A DNA stretch of 64,000 nucleotides from Gandjariella thermophila (lineage in GTDB: Bacteria; Actinomycetota; Actinomycetes; Mycobacteriales; Pseudonocardiaceae). Positions within the stretch are counted from its first letter, which is position 1, and each line of letters starts with the position of its first letter. The position numbers and the translations under genes were made by a program. Below are positions 38,101-47,340 of the stretch, in pieces. The notes under the pieces are model-generated. The model worked only from the letters and a program-made list of their open reading frames with translations. It was not told the DNA's origin and searched no databases. Location: contig NZ_BJFL01000007.1 of assembly GCF_005405885.1 (NCBI RefSeq), positions 130,394 to 194,393 on the forward strand, given 5' to 3'.

Positions 38101-39342
38101 ATGAGCGGTGCGGCGGAGCGGTTCGGGCAGGACGCGCAACAGCCCAGGGCGGCGCACGACCACACCTGGCCGGAGGTGTCCGCGAAGACGCTGCGCAACC
38201 TGGAGCGGGCGTCCGGCGACCTCGCCTCGGCCACGGTGGCGGCGATGGAGCAGCGGCTGCCGTGGTTCCGCCGCATGCCGGCGAACCAGCGGGCCAGCAT
38301 CCTGCTGGTGGTGCAGAACGGCGTCGCCGGTTTCGTCGCGTGGCTGCGCGATCCGAAGCAGGTGATCCGGCTGACCGCGGACGCGTTCCGCACCGCGCCC
38401 AAGGACATCTCCCGCTGGGTCAGCCTGCGGCAGACCGTGGAACTGGTGCGGGTCGCGCTGGACATGTTCGAGCAGCGGCTGCCCGCGTTCGCCGCGAACC
38501 CCCCGGACCGGGACACGCTGCTGTCCGCGGTGCTCCGCTACGGCCGGGAGATCGCCTTCGCCGCGGCGACCTCCTACGCGGCCGCCGCCGAGGCCAGGGG
38601 CGCGTGGGATGCCCGGCTGGAGGCCCTGGTCGTGGACGGCGTGCTCCGTGGCGACGCCGAGGAGTCACTGTTCTCCCGGGCCTCGGCGCTGGGCTGGGAT
38701 CCGGCGGCGGAGGCCACCGTGCTGGTCGGCAACTCACCGTCGGACGATCCGCCCGAGGTGGTCTACGAGGTGCGCAGCCGCGCCGCCCGAGCGGGCCGCG
38801 CGGTGCTGCTCGGCGTGCAGGGCACCCGGCTGGTGGTGATCCTGGCCGGGCCGACCGAGGGTCCCGCGGCGCGCGGCGTGCTGGCCAGGATCGCCGAGGC
38901 GTTCGGCGAGGGACCGGTGGTGGCCGGGCCGACCGTGCCCGGCCTGGCCGAGGCGCACCGCAGCTCCGCGGACGCGCTGTCCGGGCTGCGCGCGGTGGTG
39001 GGTTGGCCGGCGGCACCCCGGCCGGTGCGCTCGGCGGAACTGCTGCCAGAACGGGCCCTCGCCGGCGATCCCGAGGCGGAGCTGCAGCTCGTGCAGCGGG
39101 TGGCGCAGCCGCTCGAGGAGGCCGGCGGCGCGCTGCTCGCCACGGTGGACACCTTCCTCGAGGTCGGCGGGGTGCTGGAGACGTGCGCCAAGCGGCTGTT
39201 CGTGCACCCCAACACGGTGCGCTACCGGCTGCGCCGGGTGGCCGAGATCACCGGGCGCAACGCCAACGATCCGAGGGACGCGCTGGTGCTGCGGGTGGCG
39301 CTGTCGGTGGGCCGGCTGGCCCGAGCGCGCGGCCTGTGGTGA
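38101..39342 (+). CDS. PucR-family regulator, FasR-like (fatty acid synthesis control)
   Basis: A 413-residue regulator. The N-terminal part (to about 190) is helical. A GGDEF-like middle domain follows (about 200-310; ATVLVGNSPSDDPPEVVYEV). The C-terminal PucR helix-turn-helix reads LEVGGVLETCAKRLFVHPNTVRYRLRRVAEITG. FasR of Streptomyces and its mycobacterial counterpart (Rv2242) have this architecture, lie before fabD and activate the fab operon on sensing long-chain acyl-CoA. Here the gene is separated from fabD by a permease on the other strand. ATG at 38101 gives MSGAAERFGQ. A strong hairpin covers its stop codon. Confidence 0.85.
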   Translation: MSGAAERFGQDAQQPRAAHDHTWPEVSAKTLRNLERASGDLASATVAAMEQRLPWFRRMPANQRASILLVVQNGVAGFVAWLRDPKQVIRLTADAFRTAPKDISRWVSLRQTVELVRVALDMFEQRLPAFAANPPDRDTLLSAVLRYGREIAFAAATSYAAAAEARGAWDARLEALVVDGVLRGDAEESLFSRASALGWDPAAEATVLVGNSPSDDPPEVVYEVRSRAARAGRAVLLGVQGTRLVVILAGPTEGPAARGVLARIAEAFGEGPVVAGPTVPGLAEAHRSSADALSGLRAVVGWPAAPRPVRSAELLPERALAGDPEAELQLVQRVAQPLEEAGGALLATVDTFLEVGGVLETCAKRLFVHPNTVRYRLRRVAEITGRNANDPRDALVLRVALSVGRLARARGLW

Positions 39343-39374
39343 AGGGGCGGGCTCCCGCACCCCGCCCCTTCACC
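39338..39374. terminator. Bidirectional terminator overlapping the fasR-like stop codon
   Basis: Perfect 14 bp arms GGTGAAGGGGCGGG (39338-39351) and CCCGCCCCTTCACC (39361-39374). The TGA of the regulator (39340-39342) is within the left arm. It also faces the convergent permease gene. Confidence 0.85.
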
Positions 39375-39384
39375 GGACTCCAGC

Positions 39385-41037
39385 TCAGGCGGTCGCGGTG
39401 GCCGGAGGATTCTCCTCCAGGCCCTCGCGGGCCTCCGCCTCCTCCTGCTGGACGAACTCGGCGACCCGTTCCGAGGGCAGCGACAGCGCCACCGCCGCGT
39501 AGAAGACCGCCAGGCTGAACACGACGATCACGGCGATGTCCCAGCCGAACGGGATCGCCTTGGTGCCGTTGCCGAACTGGCCCAGGTAGCTGATCAGCGC
39601 CAAACCGGCCAGGTACGGGAAGATCCAGCTCCCGGCCTTCCAGTCGATCTTCGGCCGGTTCGGGTTCGCCTTGGTCAGGTAGGAGATGCCCAGCAGGACG
39701 AACCCGCCCACCATGCACAGCAGCAGCTTGGAGTCGGTCTTCCAGCCGCTCCAGTACACCACCAGGTTGGCGGCGACGAACCCGAGCGGGGCGAGCACCG
39801 CGCCGCCGCCCACCCGGTAGGGGCGTGCCCGGTCCGGGTCGGTGCGCCGCAGCGCGGCGAAGGCCACCGGCGCGAACGCGTACATCAGCACGTAGGCCGA
39901 GGTGACGAAGCCGACGAACTCCTGCCAGCTGGGGAACGGCAGCAGCAGCACCAGCCCCACCACGAAGGTGACGAGCACGCTGAACCACGGGATGCCGCGC
40001 TTGTTCAGCTTCTCGAAGATCGGCGGCAGGTAACCGTTGCGGCTCATCGCGTAGCTCATCCTCGGGGTGGTCCCGGAGTAGACCAGCCCGGTGCCGGCCG
40101 GCGAGATGAACGCGTCGATGTAGAGGATCACCGCCAGCCAGGACAGCCCGAGGCTGGTCGCCAGGCCGGCGTACGGCCCGAACTCGCCCTTGGAGATCGG
40201 GTTGCTCCAACCGTGCGCGAGGTTGGCCGGGTCGAGCGCGCCGATGAAGGCGAACTCCAGCAGCAGGTAGACCAGCGTGCCGATGACCATCGCGCCGACC
40301 ACCGCCCTCGGCACGTCCTTCTTCGGGTTGCGCGACTCGCCGCCGAGCTGCACCGCCTGCTCGAAGCCGACCGCGGCGAACACCACACCGGCCGGCAGCG
40401 CGGACAGGATGCCCTTGAAGCCGTTCGGGGCGAAGCCGCCGCCCGCGGTGAAGTTCGAGGGGTGGAAGGACGTGGCGGCCAGCACCACGATAGTGAGCAG
40501 CGGGACCGCCAGCTTCCACCACACCGCCGCGGTGTTGGTCTCCGCCAGCCAGCGGACGCCCATGATGTTGATCAGCGAGAAGACGGCCATGAGCACCACG
40601 GCCACCGCGATGCCGGTGTGCGTGAGCACCGCGGTCGACGACGACTCGTTCACCAGACCGGGGATGATGTTGCTCAGGTACTGCAGCGCGGCCTCCACCT
40701 CGATCGGCGCCAGGGCCACGCCGCCGAGCCAGGCCATCCATCCCGAGGTGAACCCACCGAGCGGGCCGAACACCAGGTGCGGCCAGCGTGCGGTGCCCCC
40801 TGCCACCGGGTAGGCGGCGCCCAGCTCGGCGTGGATGAGTGCGAGCACGGCGAGGATCACGCCGGCGAGCACCCACGAGAGGATCGAGGCCGGTCCGGCC
40901 TCCTTGGCGGCTGTCAGGGCGCCGAGCAACCACCCCGAGCCGATGATCGAGCCGAGCGAGACGAACGTCAGGCTGATCAGCCCGACCTCTCGCCGTAGAC
41001 GACGTGTCGGTGGTCCTTCGGCTCGTACCTGGACCAT
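39385..41037 (-). CDS. Amino acid permease, APC superfamily (YveA/aspartate-type)
   Basis: A 550-residue transporter with 12 or more hydrophobic helices. Helix 1 carries the APC pattern ISLTFVSLGSIIGSGWLLG, the third region has HAELGAAYPVAGGTARWPHL, and helix 6 has AAVGFEQAVQLGGESRNPKKD. Length and motifs fit the larger bacterial subfamily that includes B. subtilis YveA (aspartate/glutamate); the substrate is inference. The C-terminus is a Glu-rich cytosolic tail. ATG at 41037 has AAGAGGAGG upstream; the 56-codon upstream extension is not supported. It lies inside the otherwise conserved regulator-fabD interval. Confidence 0.85.
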   Translation of the reverse strand: MVQVRAEGPPTRRLRREVGLISLTFVSLGSIIGSGWLLGALTAAKEAGPASILSWVLAGVILAVLALIHAELGAAYPVAGGTARWPHLVFGPLGGFTSGWMAWLGGVALAPIEVEAALQYLSNIIPGLVNESSSTAVLTHTGIAVAVVLMAVFSLINIMGVRWLAETNTAAVWWKLAVPLLTIVVLAATSFHPSNFTAGGGFAPNGFKGILSALPAGVVFAAVGFEQAVQLGGESRNPKKDVPRAVVGAMVIGTLVYLLLEFAFIGALDPANLAHGWSNPISKGEFGPYAGLATSLGLSWLAVILYIDAFISPAGTGLVYSGTTPRMSYAMSRNGYLPPIFEKLNKRGIPWFSVLVTFVVGLVLLLPFPSWQEFVGFVTSAYVLMYAFAPVAFAALRRTDPDRARPYRVGGGAVLAPLGFVAANLVVYWSGWKTDSKLLLCMVGGFVLLGISYLTKANPNRPKIDWKAGSWIFPYLAGLALISYLGQFGNGTKAIPFGWDIAVIVVFSLAVFYAAVALSLPSERVAEFVQQEEAEAREGLEENPPATATA

Positions 41038-41449
41038 AAGTGTCGACCTCCTCTTCCCGCCCCCGGTACCCGTTCCTGCTTGCATTCCCCACAGCCCGGC
41101 CGCCGGCGCCGGGTCCCGGCGCGTCGACACGGCCGTGAGATGCGCGTCATACTCGCACGAACGGGTGAAGGTCAACCGTCGGTCTGCCCGTGACGCACCA
41201 AGCATTACCTCGAACCGGCGAATTGGCTACGCTTCGTGTTCACTTCGGGCGGTCAGCGTCGCCAATGTGCCGTTCGTGTGCTCCACGCCTCACACGACAG
41301 TGTCGGATATCCGCAGGTACTCAACAACGCGAAGCTGCTGGTTGGGTTCATCTGCCAGTTACTTTTGTAGACACTCCACAAAGTCATCGGCGTGACTTGG
41401 TCACTGGCGACATCACGCGGAGTGCCCACGACCGTGTTCAGTGAGGGGC
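41038..41449. other. 412 bp permease / fabD divergent control region
   Basis: It is clearly lower in GC than the surroundings between about 41160 and 41400 and has no gene. It contains two dyads near the fabD start (41361-41384 and 41392-41404) and must hold the promoters of the permease and of the whole fab operon. No R1/R2 copy was found. Confidence 0.5.
41361..41404. promoter_or_regulatory. Candidate operators of the fab operon
   Basis: Dyad 1: ACTTTTGTAGA paired with the inverse of CTCCACAAAGT (41361-41384), 9 of 10 positions matching if one T is bulged. Dyad 2: GTGAC-TTG-GTCAC, perfect 5 bp arms (41392-41404). They lie 37-80 bp before the fabD start, where a FasR-type regulator would be expected to bind. 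Assignment to FasR is inference. Confidence 0.45.
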
Positions 41450-42391
41450 GTGATCGCGCTGCTCGCTCCCGGACAGGGTGCCCAGTCCCCCGGCATGCTC
41501 TCCGCCTGGCTCGAACTCGACGGAGCCGAGCGACGACTGACGGCATGGTCGGAGCGCACCGGGCTGGACCTGATCCGCCTCGGCACCACCGCGGACGCCG
41601 AGGAGATCAAGGACACCGCCGTCACCCAGCCGCTCATCGTCGCGCTGACACTGCTGGCGCACGAGGAGCTGACCCGCAGAGTGGAGATCCCGGCCGGCGC
41701 CCCGGCCGCCGGCCACTCCGTGGGTGAACTGGCCGCCGCGGCCATGGCCGGCGTGCTGAGCGCGGACGACGCGGTCGCGCTGGCCGCGGTGCGTGGTGCG
41801 GAGATGGCCGCGGCCTGCGCCCTGGAGCCCACCGGCATGACCGCGGTGATGGGCGGGGACCAGGAGGAACTGCTCGCCACGCTGGCCGACCTCGGGCTCA
41901 CCCCGGCCAACCGCAACGGCGCCGGGCAGACCGTGGTGGCCGGCTCGCTCGCCGCGCTGGACAAGCTGTCCGAGAACCCGCCGGCCGGCACCAAGCTGGT
42001 CCGACTGAAGGTCGCCGGGGCGTTCCACACCGGGTACATGGCGCCCGCGGAGGAGAAGCTGCGGGCGCACGCGGAGCGGATCACCGTCGCCGACCCGAAC
42101 CGGCCACTGCTGTCCAACGCGGACGGTGCCGTGGTCACCACGGGATCGGAGATGCTGCGCCGGCTGGTCGCCCAGGTGACGCTGCCAGTGCGGTGGGACG
42201 CGTGCATGGCCGCCCTGCGCGAGCGGGGGGTGACCGCGACCATCGAGCTGCCCCCCGCCGGCGCGCTGAGCGGCCTGGTGAAGCGGGAACTCAGGGGCAC
42301 CGCCACGCTGGCCGTGAAGACCCCGGCCGACCTGGACAAGGTCGCCGACCTGGTCGCCGAGCACGCGACCGCCGACGGAGGTGCCCGGTGA
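41450..42391 (+). CDS. fabD: Malonyl-CoA:ACP transacylase
   Basis: A 313-residue enzyme that loads malonyl groups onto ACP for FAS-II. It has N-terminal IALLAPGQGAQSPGM, the active-site serine in GHSVGE (Ser90), the catalytic His in VAGAFHTGYM, and GQTVVAGSLAAL. Start choice: GTG at 41450 gives the family N-terminus, while GTG at 41441 would add three residues and neither has a well-spaced RBS. The stop overlaps fabH by 4 nt. It is the first gene of fabD-fabH-acpP-fabF-accD6. Confidence 0.93.
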   Translation: MIALLAPGQGAQSPGMLSAWLELDGAERRLTAWSERTGLDLIRLGTTADAEEIKDTAVTQPLIVALTLLAHEELTRRVEIPAGAPAAGHSVGELAAAAMAGVLSADDAVALAAVRGAEMAAACALEPTGMTAVMGGDQEELLATLADLGLTPANRNGAGQTVVAGSLAALDKLSENPPAGTKLVRLKVAGAFHTGYMAPAEEKLRAHAERITVADPNRPLLSNADGAVVTTGSEMLRRLVAQVTLPVRWDACMAALRERGVTATIELPPAGALSGLVKRELRGTATLAVKTPADLDKVADLVAEHATADGGAR

Positions 42392-43368
42392 GCCGCACGA
42401 TCGCGCCGCCCCGGCAGGGCGCCCCGGCCACCCGGATCATGGGGCTGGGCAGCTACCAGCCCGACCGGGTGGTCACCAACGACGAGCTGTCCCAGATCAT
42501 GGACACCAGCGACCAGTGGATCCGCGACCGGGTCGGCATCATCGAGCGCCGGTTCGCCGCCCCGGACGAGACGGTCGTGGACATGGGCGTCGAGGCGGGT
42601 TCCAAGGCGCTGGCGGACGCCGGCCTCACCGCGTCCGATGTGGACACCGTGATCGTGGCCACCTGCACCATGCCCGCACCGATCCCGAACGCCGCGGCGC
42701 AGACCGCCGACCGGATCGGGATCAAGGCGGTGGGCGCCTTCGACGTGAACGCCGCGTGCGCGGGGTTCTGCTACGCCCTGGGCATGGCCTCCGACCTGGT
42801 GCGCGGCGGCACCGCGAACCGGGTCCTGGTGGTCGGCGCGGAGAAGCTGACCGACGTGGTGGACCCGGTGGACCGGTCCACCGCGATCATCTTCGCGGAC
42901 GGCGCCGGCGCGGCGGTGGTCGGCCCCGCGGACACGCCGGGCATCGGCCCGGTGGCCTGGGGCAGCGCCGGCGACCTGGTGGACACCATCTACATGCGCG
43001 AGCACAAGTACATCTACCAGGAGGGCCAGTCGGTCTTCCGGTGGGCGACCACGCAGATCGCCCCGGTCGCGCTGGACGCGCTGGCGCTGGCCGGCCTCGA
43101 ACCGTCCGATGTGGACGTCCTGGTGCCGCACCAGGCGAACCTGCGGATCGTGGAGGCGATCGCGAAGCGGCTGCGCGCCAAGGGAGCCCGCGAGGACATG
43201 GTGGTCGCCGACGACATCGTGTACTCGGGCAACACCTCCTCGGCGTCCATCCCCATGGCGCTGGACCACATGCGGGCCAAGGGCCAGGTACGCAGCGGCG
43301 ATCTCGCCCTGCTGGTCGGGTTCGGCGCGGGCCTGTCCTACGCCGGGCAGGTCGTGCTCGTACCCTGA
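42388..43368 (+). CDS. fabH: Beta-ketoacyl-ACP synthase III
   Basis: A 326-residue KAS III that starts fatty acid chains by condensing acyl-CoA with malonyl-ACP. The catalytic triad is visible: Cys124 in NAACAGFCYALG, His in VPHQANLRI, Asn in YSGNTSSASI. GTG at 42388 overlaps the fabD stop (GTGA), giving translational coupling. FabH here, between fabD and acpP, is the Streptomyces arrangement; mycobacteria have fabH elsewhere. Confidence 0.95.
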   Translation: MSRTIAPPRQGAPATRIMGLGSYQPDRVVTNDELSQIMDTSDQWIRDRVGIIERRFAAPDETVVDMGVEAGSKALADAGLTASDVDTVIVATCTMPAPIPNAAAQTADRIGIKAVGAFDVNAACAGFCYALGMASDLVRGGTANRVLVVGAEKLTDVVDPVDRSTAIIFADGAGAAVVGPADTPGIGPVAWGSAGDLVDTIYMREHKYIYQEGQSVFRWATTQIAPVALDALALAGLEPSDVDVLVPHQANLRIVEAIAKRLRAKGAREDMVVADDIVYSGNTSSASIPMALDHMRAKGQVRSGDLALLVGFGAGLSYAGQVVLVP

Positions 43369-43437
43369 CCCGGCCCGAATCATGGTTTTCCGGCGGGTCC
43401 CCACCCGGCCGGCCGAGCGAAGAAGGAAGGAAACCAA

Positions 43438-43677
43438 GTGAGCAACGAGGAGATCCTGCAGGGCCTCGCCGCCATCGTGGAGGAGGTCGCCGGCGTGGAC
43501 GCCGCCGACGTCACCCCCGAGAAGGCGTTCGTCGACGACCTGGACATCGACTCGCTGTCCATGGTCGAGATCGCCGTCCAGGCGGAGGACAAGTTCGGCG
43601 TGAAGATCCCGGACGACGAGCTGGCCAACCTGAAGACGGTCAGCGACGCCGTCGACTACATCGTCAAGAACGCGTGA
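43438..43677 (+). CDS. acpP: Acyl carrier protein
   Basis: A 79-residue acidic four-helix carrier. The phosphopantetheine attachment serine is Ser39 in DLDIDSLSMVEIA. It carries the growing chain for FabD, FabH and FabF and supplies octanoyl groups for LipB. GTG at 43438 follows GAAGGAAGG. Confidence 0.95.
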   Translation: MSNEEILQGLAAIVEEVAGVDAADVTPEKAFVDDLDIDSLSMVEIAVQAEDKFGVKIPDDELANLKTVSDAVDYIVKNA

Positions 43678-43728
43678 CGCAGAACGTCGCGTGACCCGGA
43701 CACCAGCACCTCTTCTCGCGGAGACGTC

Positions 43729-44961
43729 ATGAACTCACCCGACGTCGTCGTCACCGGGCTGGGCGCGACCACCCCGCTCGCCGGGGACGTCGCGTCCACC
43801 TGGGACGCCCTGCTCGCCGGCCGTAGCGGCGTGTCCACCATCGAGGCCGACTGGGTCGACCGCTACGAGCTGCCCTCGCGGATCGCGGCGCAGCTCGCGG
43901 TCGAGCCGACCGAGGTGCTGCCTCGGGTGGAGGCCCGCCGGCTGGACCGGTGCGAACAGGTGGCCATGATCGCCGCCCGGCAGGCGTGGGCCGACGCCGG
44001 GCTGGACGAGAACGCGGTGGAGCCGGAGCGGCTGGCCGTGGTGATCGGCACCGGGATCGGCGGCGCGCTGACCCTGCTGACCCAGGACGACCTCCTGGAG
44101 ACGCAGGGGCTGCGCAAGGTCTCCCCGCTGACCGTGCCGATGCTCATGCCGAACGGCCCGGCCGCGCACGTCGGCCTGCACTTCAAGGCCAAGGCCGGCG
44201 TGCACGCACCGGTCTCCGCGTGCGCCTCCGGGGCGGAGGCGCTGGCCTGGGCGTGGCGCATGCTCAAGACGGGTGAGGCGGACGTGGTGATCGCTGGTGG
44301 CGCCGAGGCGTGCATCACCTCGATCACCATGGCCGGCTTCACCCAGGCCCGCACCATGAGCACGCGCAATGACGAGCCGGAGAAGGCGTCCCGGCCGTGG
44401 GACGTGGACCGGGACGGCTTCGTGCTCGGCGAGGGCGCCGGGGTGATGGTGCTGGAACGCGCCGAGTTCGCCGCCGCCCGCGGCGCCCGGACCTACGGCA
44501 GGCTGGCCGGCATCGGCACCAGCGCCGACGCCTACCACATCACCGGGCCGGACCCGGAGGGCGTCGGTCAGGCCAGGGCGATCAGGGCTGCCCTGCGCAG
44601 CGGCGGGATCGACCCGGCCGACGTGGGCCACGTCAACGCGCACGCCACCTCCACCCAGGCCGGTGACGTGACCGAGACCGTGGCCGTACGCAACGCCATC
44701 GGCGACCACCCGGTGCTCACCGCGCCGAAGAGCGCGATCGGGCACCTGCTCGGCGCCGCGGGCGCGGTGGAGGCGATCATCACGCTGCTCTCCGTGCGGG
44801 ACAGCCTGATCCCGCCCACGCTCAACCTGGAGAACCTCGACCCGGGCGTGCAGCTTGACGTGGTGGTCGGCGAACCACGCAAGGTCAGGCTGGACGCGGC
44901 GGTCTCCGACTCGTTCGGTTTCGGCGGGCACAACGTCGCGCTCGCGTTCACCCCAGCCTGA
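43729..44961 (+). CDS. fabF: Beta-ketoacyl-ACP synthase II (KasA/FabF type)
   Basis: A 410-residue elongating condensing enzyme. The active-site Cys165 is in VSACASGAEALAWA and the two histidines are in HATSTQAGDVTET and KSAIGHLLGAAGAVEA. Glycine-rich FGFGGHNVALAF closes the protein. ATG at 43729 has CGGAGACGTC upstream, a weak RBS. It follows acpP by 51 nt. Only one KAS gene is present here, whereas mycobacteria have kasA and kasB in tandem. Confidence 0.95.
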   Translation: MNSPDVVVTGLGATTPLAGDVASTWDALLAGRSGVSTIEADWVDRYELPSRIAAQLAVEPTEVLPRVEARRLDRCEQVAMIAARQAWADAGLDENAVEPERLAVVIGTGIGGALTLLTQDDLLETQGLRKVSPLTVPMLMPNGPAAHVGLHFKAKAGVHAPVSACASGAEALAWAWRMLKTGEADVVIAGGAEACITSITMAGFTQARTMSTRNDEPEKASRPWDVDRDGFVLGEGAGVMVLERAEFAAARGARTYGRLAGIGTSADAYHITGPDPEGVGQARAIRAALRSGGIDPADVGHVNAHATSTQAGDVTETVAVRNAIGDHPVLTAPKSAIGHLLGAAGAVEAIITLLSVRDSLIPPTLNLENLDPGVQLDVVVGEPRKVRLDAAVSDSFGFGGHNVALAFTPA

Positions 44962-44968
44962 TCCCATC

Positions 44969-45008
44969 GAACCGGGGGTGGGGCGGACTCTCCGTCCCAC
45001 CGCGGTTC
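44969..45008 (+). other. Hairpin between fabF and accD6
   Basis: GAACC (44969-44973) and GGTTC (45004-45008) enclose a second stem GGTGGG/CCCACC. It could attenuate transcription into accD or stabilise the upstream mRNA. Confidence 0.4.
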
Positions 45009-45041
45009 CGGCTGCCCTTCGTCGCCAGCGAGGAGCTGACA

Positions 45042-46496
45042 ATGACCGCTCTGGCCACGCCTCTCCAGACCCAGGAGACCGGCAGCGACCTCGACCCCCG
45101 TGACCCGGAGGTCCGGCTCGCCCAGTTGCTCGACGCCGACTCGCTGGTCCCGTTGCGGCCCAGGGACTCGAGCGGCGTCTACGCGGTGCGCGGGCGCATC
45201 GACGGTGCCCGCGTCGTCGCCTACTGCACCGACGCCACCAAGATGGGCGGTGCGATGGGTGCCGAGGGCTGCCGGCACATCGTGGACGCCATCGACACCG
45301 CGGTGCGCGAGCGCTGCCCGGTGATCGGGCTGTGGCACTGCGGCGGTGCCCGGCTGGCCGAGGGTGTCGAGTCGCTGGACGCGGTCGGCCAGGTGTTCGC
45401 CGCGATGATCCGCGCCTCCGGCCGGGTGCCGCAGATCTCGGTGATCCTCGGCCCGGCCGCCGGCGGCGCGGCGTACGGCCCGGCGCTCACCGACGTGGTG
45501 GTCATGGCGCCGGCCGGCCGGATCTTCGTCACCGGGCCGGATGTGGTGCGCAGCGTGACCGGCGAGCAGGTGGACATGGAGGCGCTGGGCGGGCCGAGCG
45601 CGCACGGCAAGCGGTCCGGCGTGGTGCACGTGATCGCGGACAGCGAGGACGACGCCTACACCCGGGCGCGCCGGATCACCGGGCTGTTCGCCCGGCCCGG
45701 CCTGTTCGACCTGCACGCCGTGCGGGACGGCGAGGACCTCGGCGCGCTGCTGCCGGACCGGCCGCAGCGGGCCTACGACGTCAAGCCGCTGCTGCGGCAC
45801 CTGCTGGACACCGAGCAGGGCCCGGACGGCACGCAGGTCAGCATGTTCGAGGAACTGCAGGCCAAGTGGGCGCCGAACATCGTGATCGGGCTGGGCCGGC
45901 TCGGCGGCCGCACCGTCGGCGTGATCGCGAACAACCCGCTGCGCCTCGGCGGCTGCCTGGACTCACTGTCCGCCGAGAAGGCGGCCCGCTTCGTCCGGAT
46001 GTGCGACTCGTTCGGCGTGCCGCTGCTGGTGGTCGTGGACGTGCCGGGGTACCTGCCCGGCGTCGGCCAGGAGTGGGACGGCGTGGTGCGCCGCGGCGCC
46101 AAGCTGCTGCACGCCTTCTCCGAGGCCGTGGTGCCCCGGGTCACCCTGGTCACCCGCAAGGCCTACGGCGGAGCCTACATCGCGATGAACTCCCGCTCGC
46201 TGGGCGCCACCACGGTGTTCGCCTGGCCGACCGCGGAGGTCGCGGTGATGGGTGCCAAGGCGGCGGTGGGCATCCTGCACCGCAAGAAGCTCGCCGCCGC
46301 GCCTGACGAGGAGCGGGAGGCCCTGCAGGCCAAGCTGATCGAGGAGCACGAGCGGATCGCCGGCGGGGTGAACCGCGCCATGACCATCGGCGTGGTGGAC
46401 GAGGTGATCGACCCGAAGGAGACCCGCCGCCGGCTCGCCGAGGCGCTGGCCGCCGCGCCCGCCGGCCGCGGCGCGCACGGCAACATCCCCCTGTAG
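45042..46496 (+). CDS. accD6: Acyl-CoA carboxylase carboxyltransferase subunit (AccD6 type)
   Basis: A 484-residue beta subunit that transfers CO2 from biotin to acetyl/propionyl-CoA, making malonyl-CoA for FabD. The oxyanion-hole and CoA-binding motifs are visible: HCGGARLAEGVESLDAVG, LGPAAGGAAYGPALTD, and TRKAYGGAYIAMNSRSLGAT in the C-terminal half. ATG at 45042 has GCGAGGAGCTGAC upstream. Position right after the KAS gene is as for accD6 in mycobacteria. The biotin-carrying alpha subunit is not in the window. Confidence 0.93.
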   Translation: MTALATPLQTQETGSDLDPRDPEVRLAQLLDADSLVPLRPRDSSGVYAVRGRIDGARVVAYCTDATKMGGAMGAEGCRHIVDAIDTAVRERCPVIGLWHCGGARLAEGVESLDAVGQVFAAMIRASGRVPQISVILGPAAGGAAYGPALTDVVVMAPAGRIFVTGPDVVRSVTGEQVDMEALGGPSAHGKRSGVVHVIADSEDDAYTRARRITGLFARPGLFDLHAVRDGEDLGALLPDRPQRAYDVKPLLRHLLDTEQGPDGTQVSMFEELQAKWAPNIVIGLGRLGGRTVGVIANNPLRLGGCLDSLSAEKAARFVRMCDSFGVPLLVVVDVPGYLPGVGQEWDGVVRRGAKLLHAFSEAVVPRVTLVTRKAYGGAYIAMNSRSLGATTVFAWPTAEVAVMGAKAAVGILHRKKLAAAPDEEREALQAKLIEEHERIAGGVNRAMTIGVVDEVIDPKETRRRLAEALAAAPAGRGAHGNIPL

Positions 46497-46516
46497 TTTC
46501 CTTTCGCCCGGTTCCC

Positions 46517-46542
46517 GGTGCCGGGGCACGGTGCCGGGGCAC
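46517..46542 (+). repeat. Tandem 13 bp repeat
   Basis: Two perfect copies of GGTGCCGGGGCAC in the short gap between the convergent accD6 and EspG genes. Each unit is itself nearly self-complementary, so it may act as a compact terminator. Confidence 0.6.
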
Positions 46543-46544
46543 GG

Positions 46545-47336
46545 TTATTGTCCGGTGCGGTCCAGGAGTTCCCGCAGCGCGCGGACCAGGTGGTCGTGGC
46601 CGGCCCGGGTGAGCGTGACCCACCCGTTCCGGCGCAGGTGCATGACTCGGGCGGCGCGGGTGTCGTGGAAGCCGACCACCTCGGCGGCCCGGCGGCGCCG
46701 ACCGAAGCCGTCCGTGACCGTAACGCCGAACTGCCCCTGCCATCCGGTCCCCTCGGCGAGGCGCGCGACCGCGTGCGCGGTGGCCGGCCGCTCCCCCAGC
46801 CGCAACAACTCGTCGGCCAGCGCCAGCGGGTCCGCACCGCCGGCGGCGGCGAGCGCCGCGTCCAGCACGTCGGCCGGCACCCGCACCGCGTCCACCGGGC
46901 ACGACGGCGGCGGCAGCTCGGGCAGGCAGGCCACCACCTCGCCGAGCACCGCGCCGGACGGGACCGACCGGACGTGTACGGAGCACTCGGCGTCGTCGAG
47001 CACCGCGAGCGCACCCACCCGGCCGGCCTGCGCGCCCAGTGCCCGCACCGGCCGGTCCAGGGCCAGCCAGGCGTCCACCGCCCACGAGTACCGGCACAGC
47101 GTGGCGAGCAGGCCGGCGAGGTCGGGATGCATCCCCTGGCCGTCCGCCAACCCGCGCGCCCGGAGTCCACTGCGGACTTCCTCGAGAAGGCGCCGGCGTT
47201 CCTCGACGGTGCCACCCGGGCTGGGCAGGTCGAGCACGTGCGGTAACTCGCCGAGGCCGAGTACGTCCCAGCACGCCTCGAACTCCGTGGTGCTGAGCCG
47301 GATCGGCGCGCCCTGGCCGATCGCCGCCCTGCTCAC
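46545..47336 (-). CDS. ESX secretion-associated protein, EspG family
   Basis: A 263-residue cytosolic chaperone-like protein. EspG proteins bind the tip of PPE-family partners and deliver them to type VII secretion. The N-terminus IRLSTTEFEACWDVLGLGELP and the C-terminal region HLRRNGWVTLTRAGHDHLVRALRELL fit the family. GTG at 47336 has GAGGAGGGGAGG upstream, within an R2-type leader. A PPE-like gene and a second ESX-type gene lie directly upstream on the same strand. No EccB/C/D/E or mycosin genes are in the window. Confidence 0.82.
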   Translation of the reverse strand: MSRAAIGQGAPIRLSTTEFEACWDVLGLGELPHVLDLPSPGGTVEERRRLLEEVRSGLRARGLADGQGMHPDLAGLLATLCRYSWAVDAWLALDRPVRALGAQAGRVGALAVLDDAECSVHVRSVPSGAVLGEVVACLPELPPPSCPVDAVRVPADVLDAALAAAGGADPLALADELLRLGERPATAHAVARLAEGTGWQGQFGVTVTDGFGRRRRAAEVVGFHDTRAARVMHLRRNGWVTLTRAGHDHLVRALRELLDRTGQ

Positions 47337-47340
47337 GGCA

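Noticed and set aside
46517-46542. CRISPR-like array from 13 bp repeats
   Set aside because: Only two directly abutting units with no spacer and no cas genes nearby.
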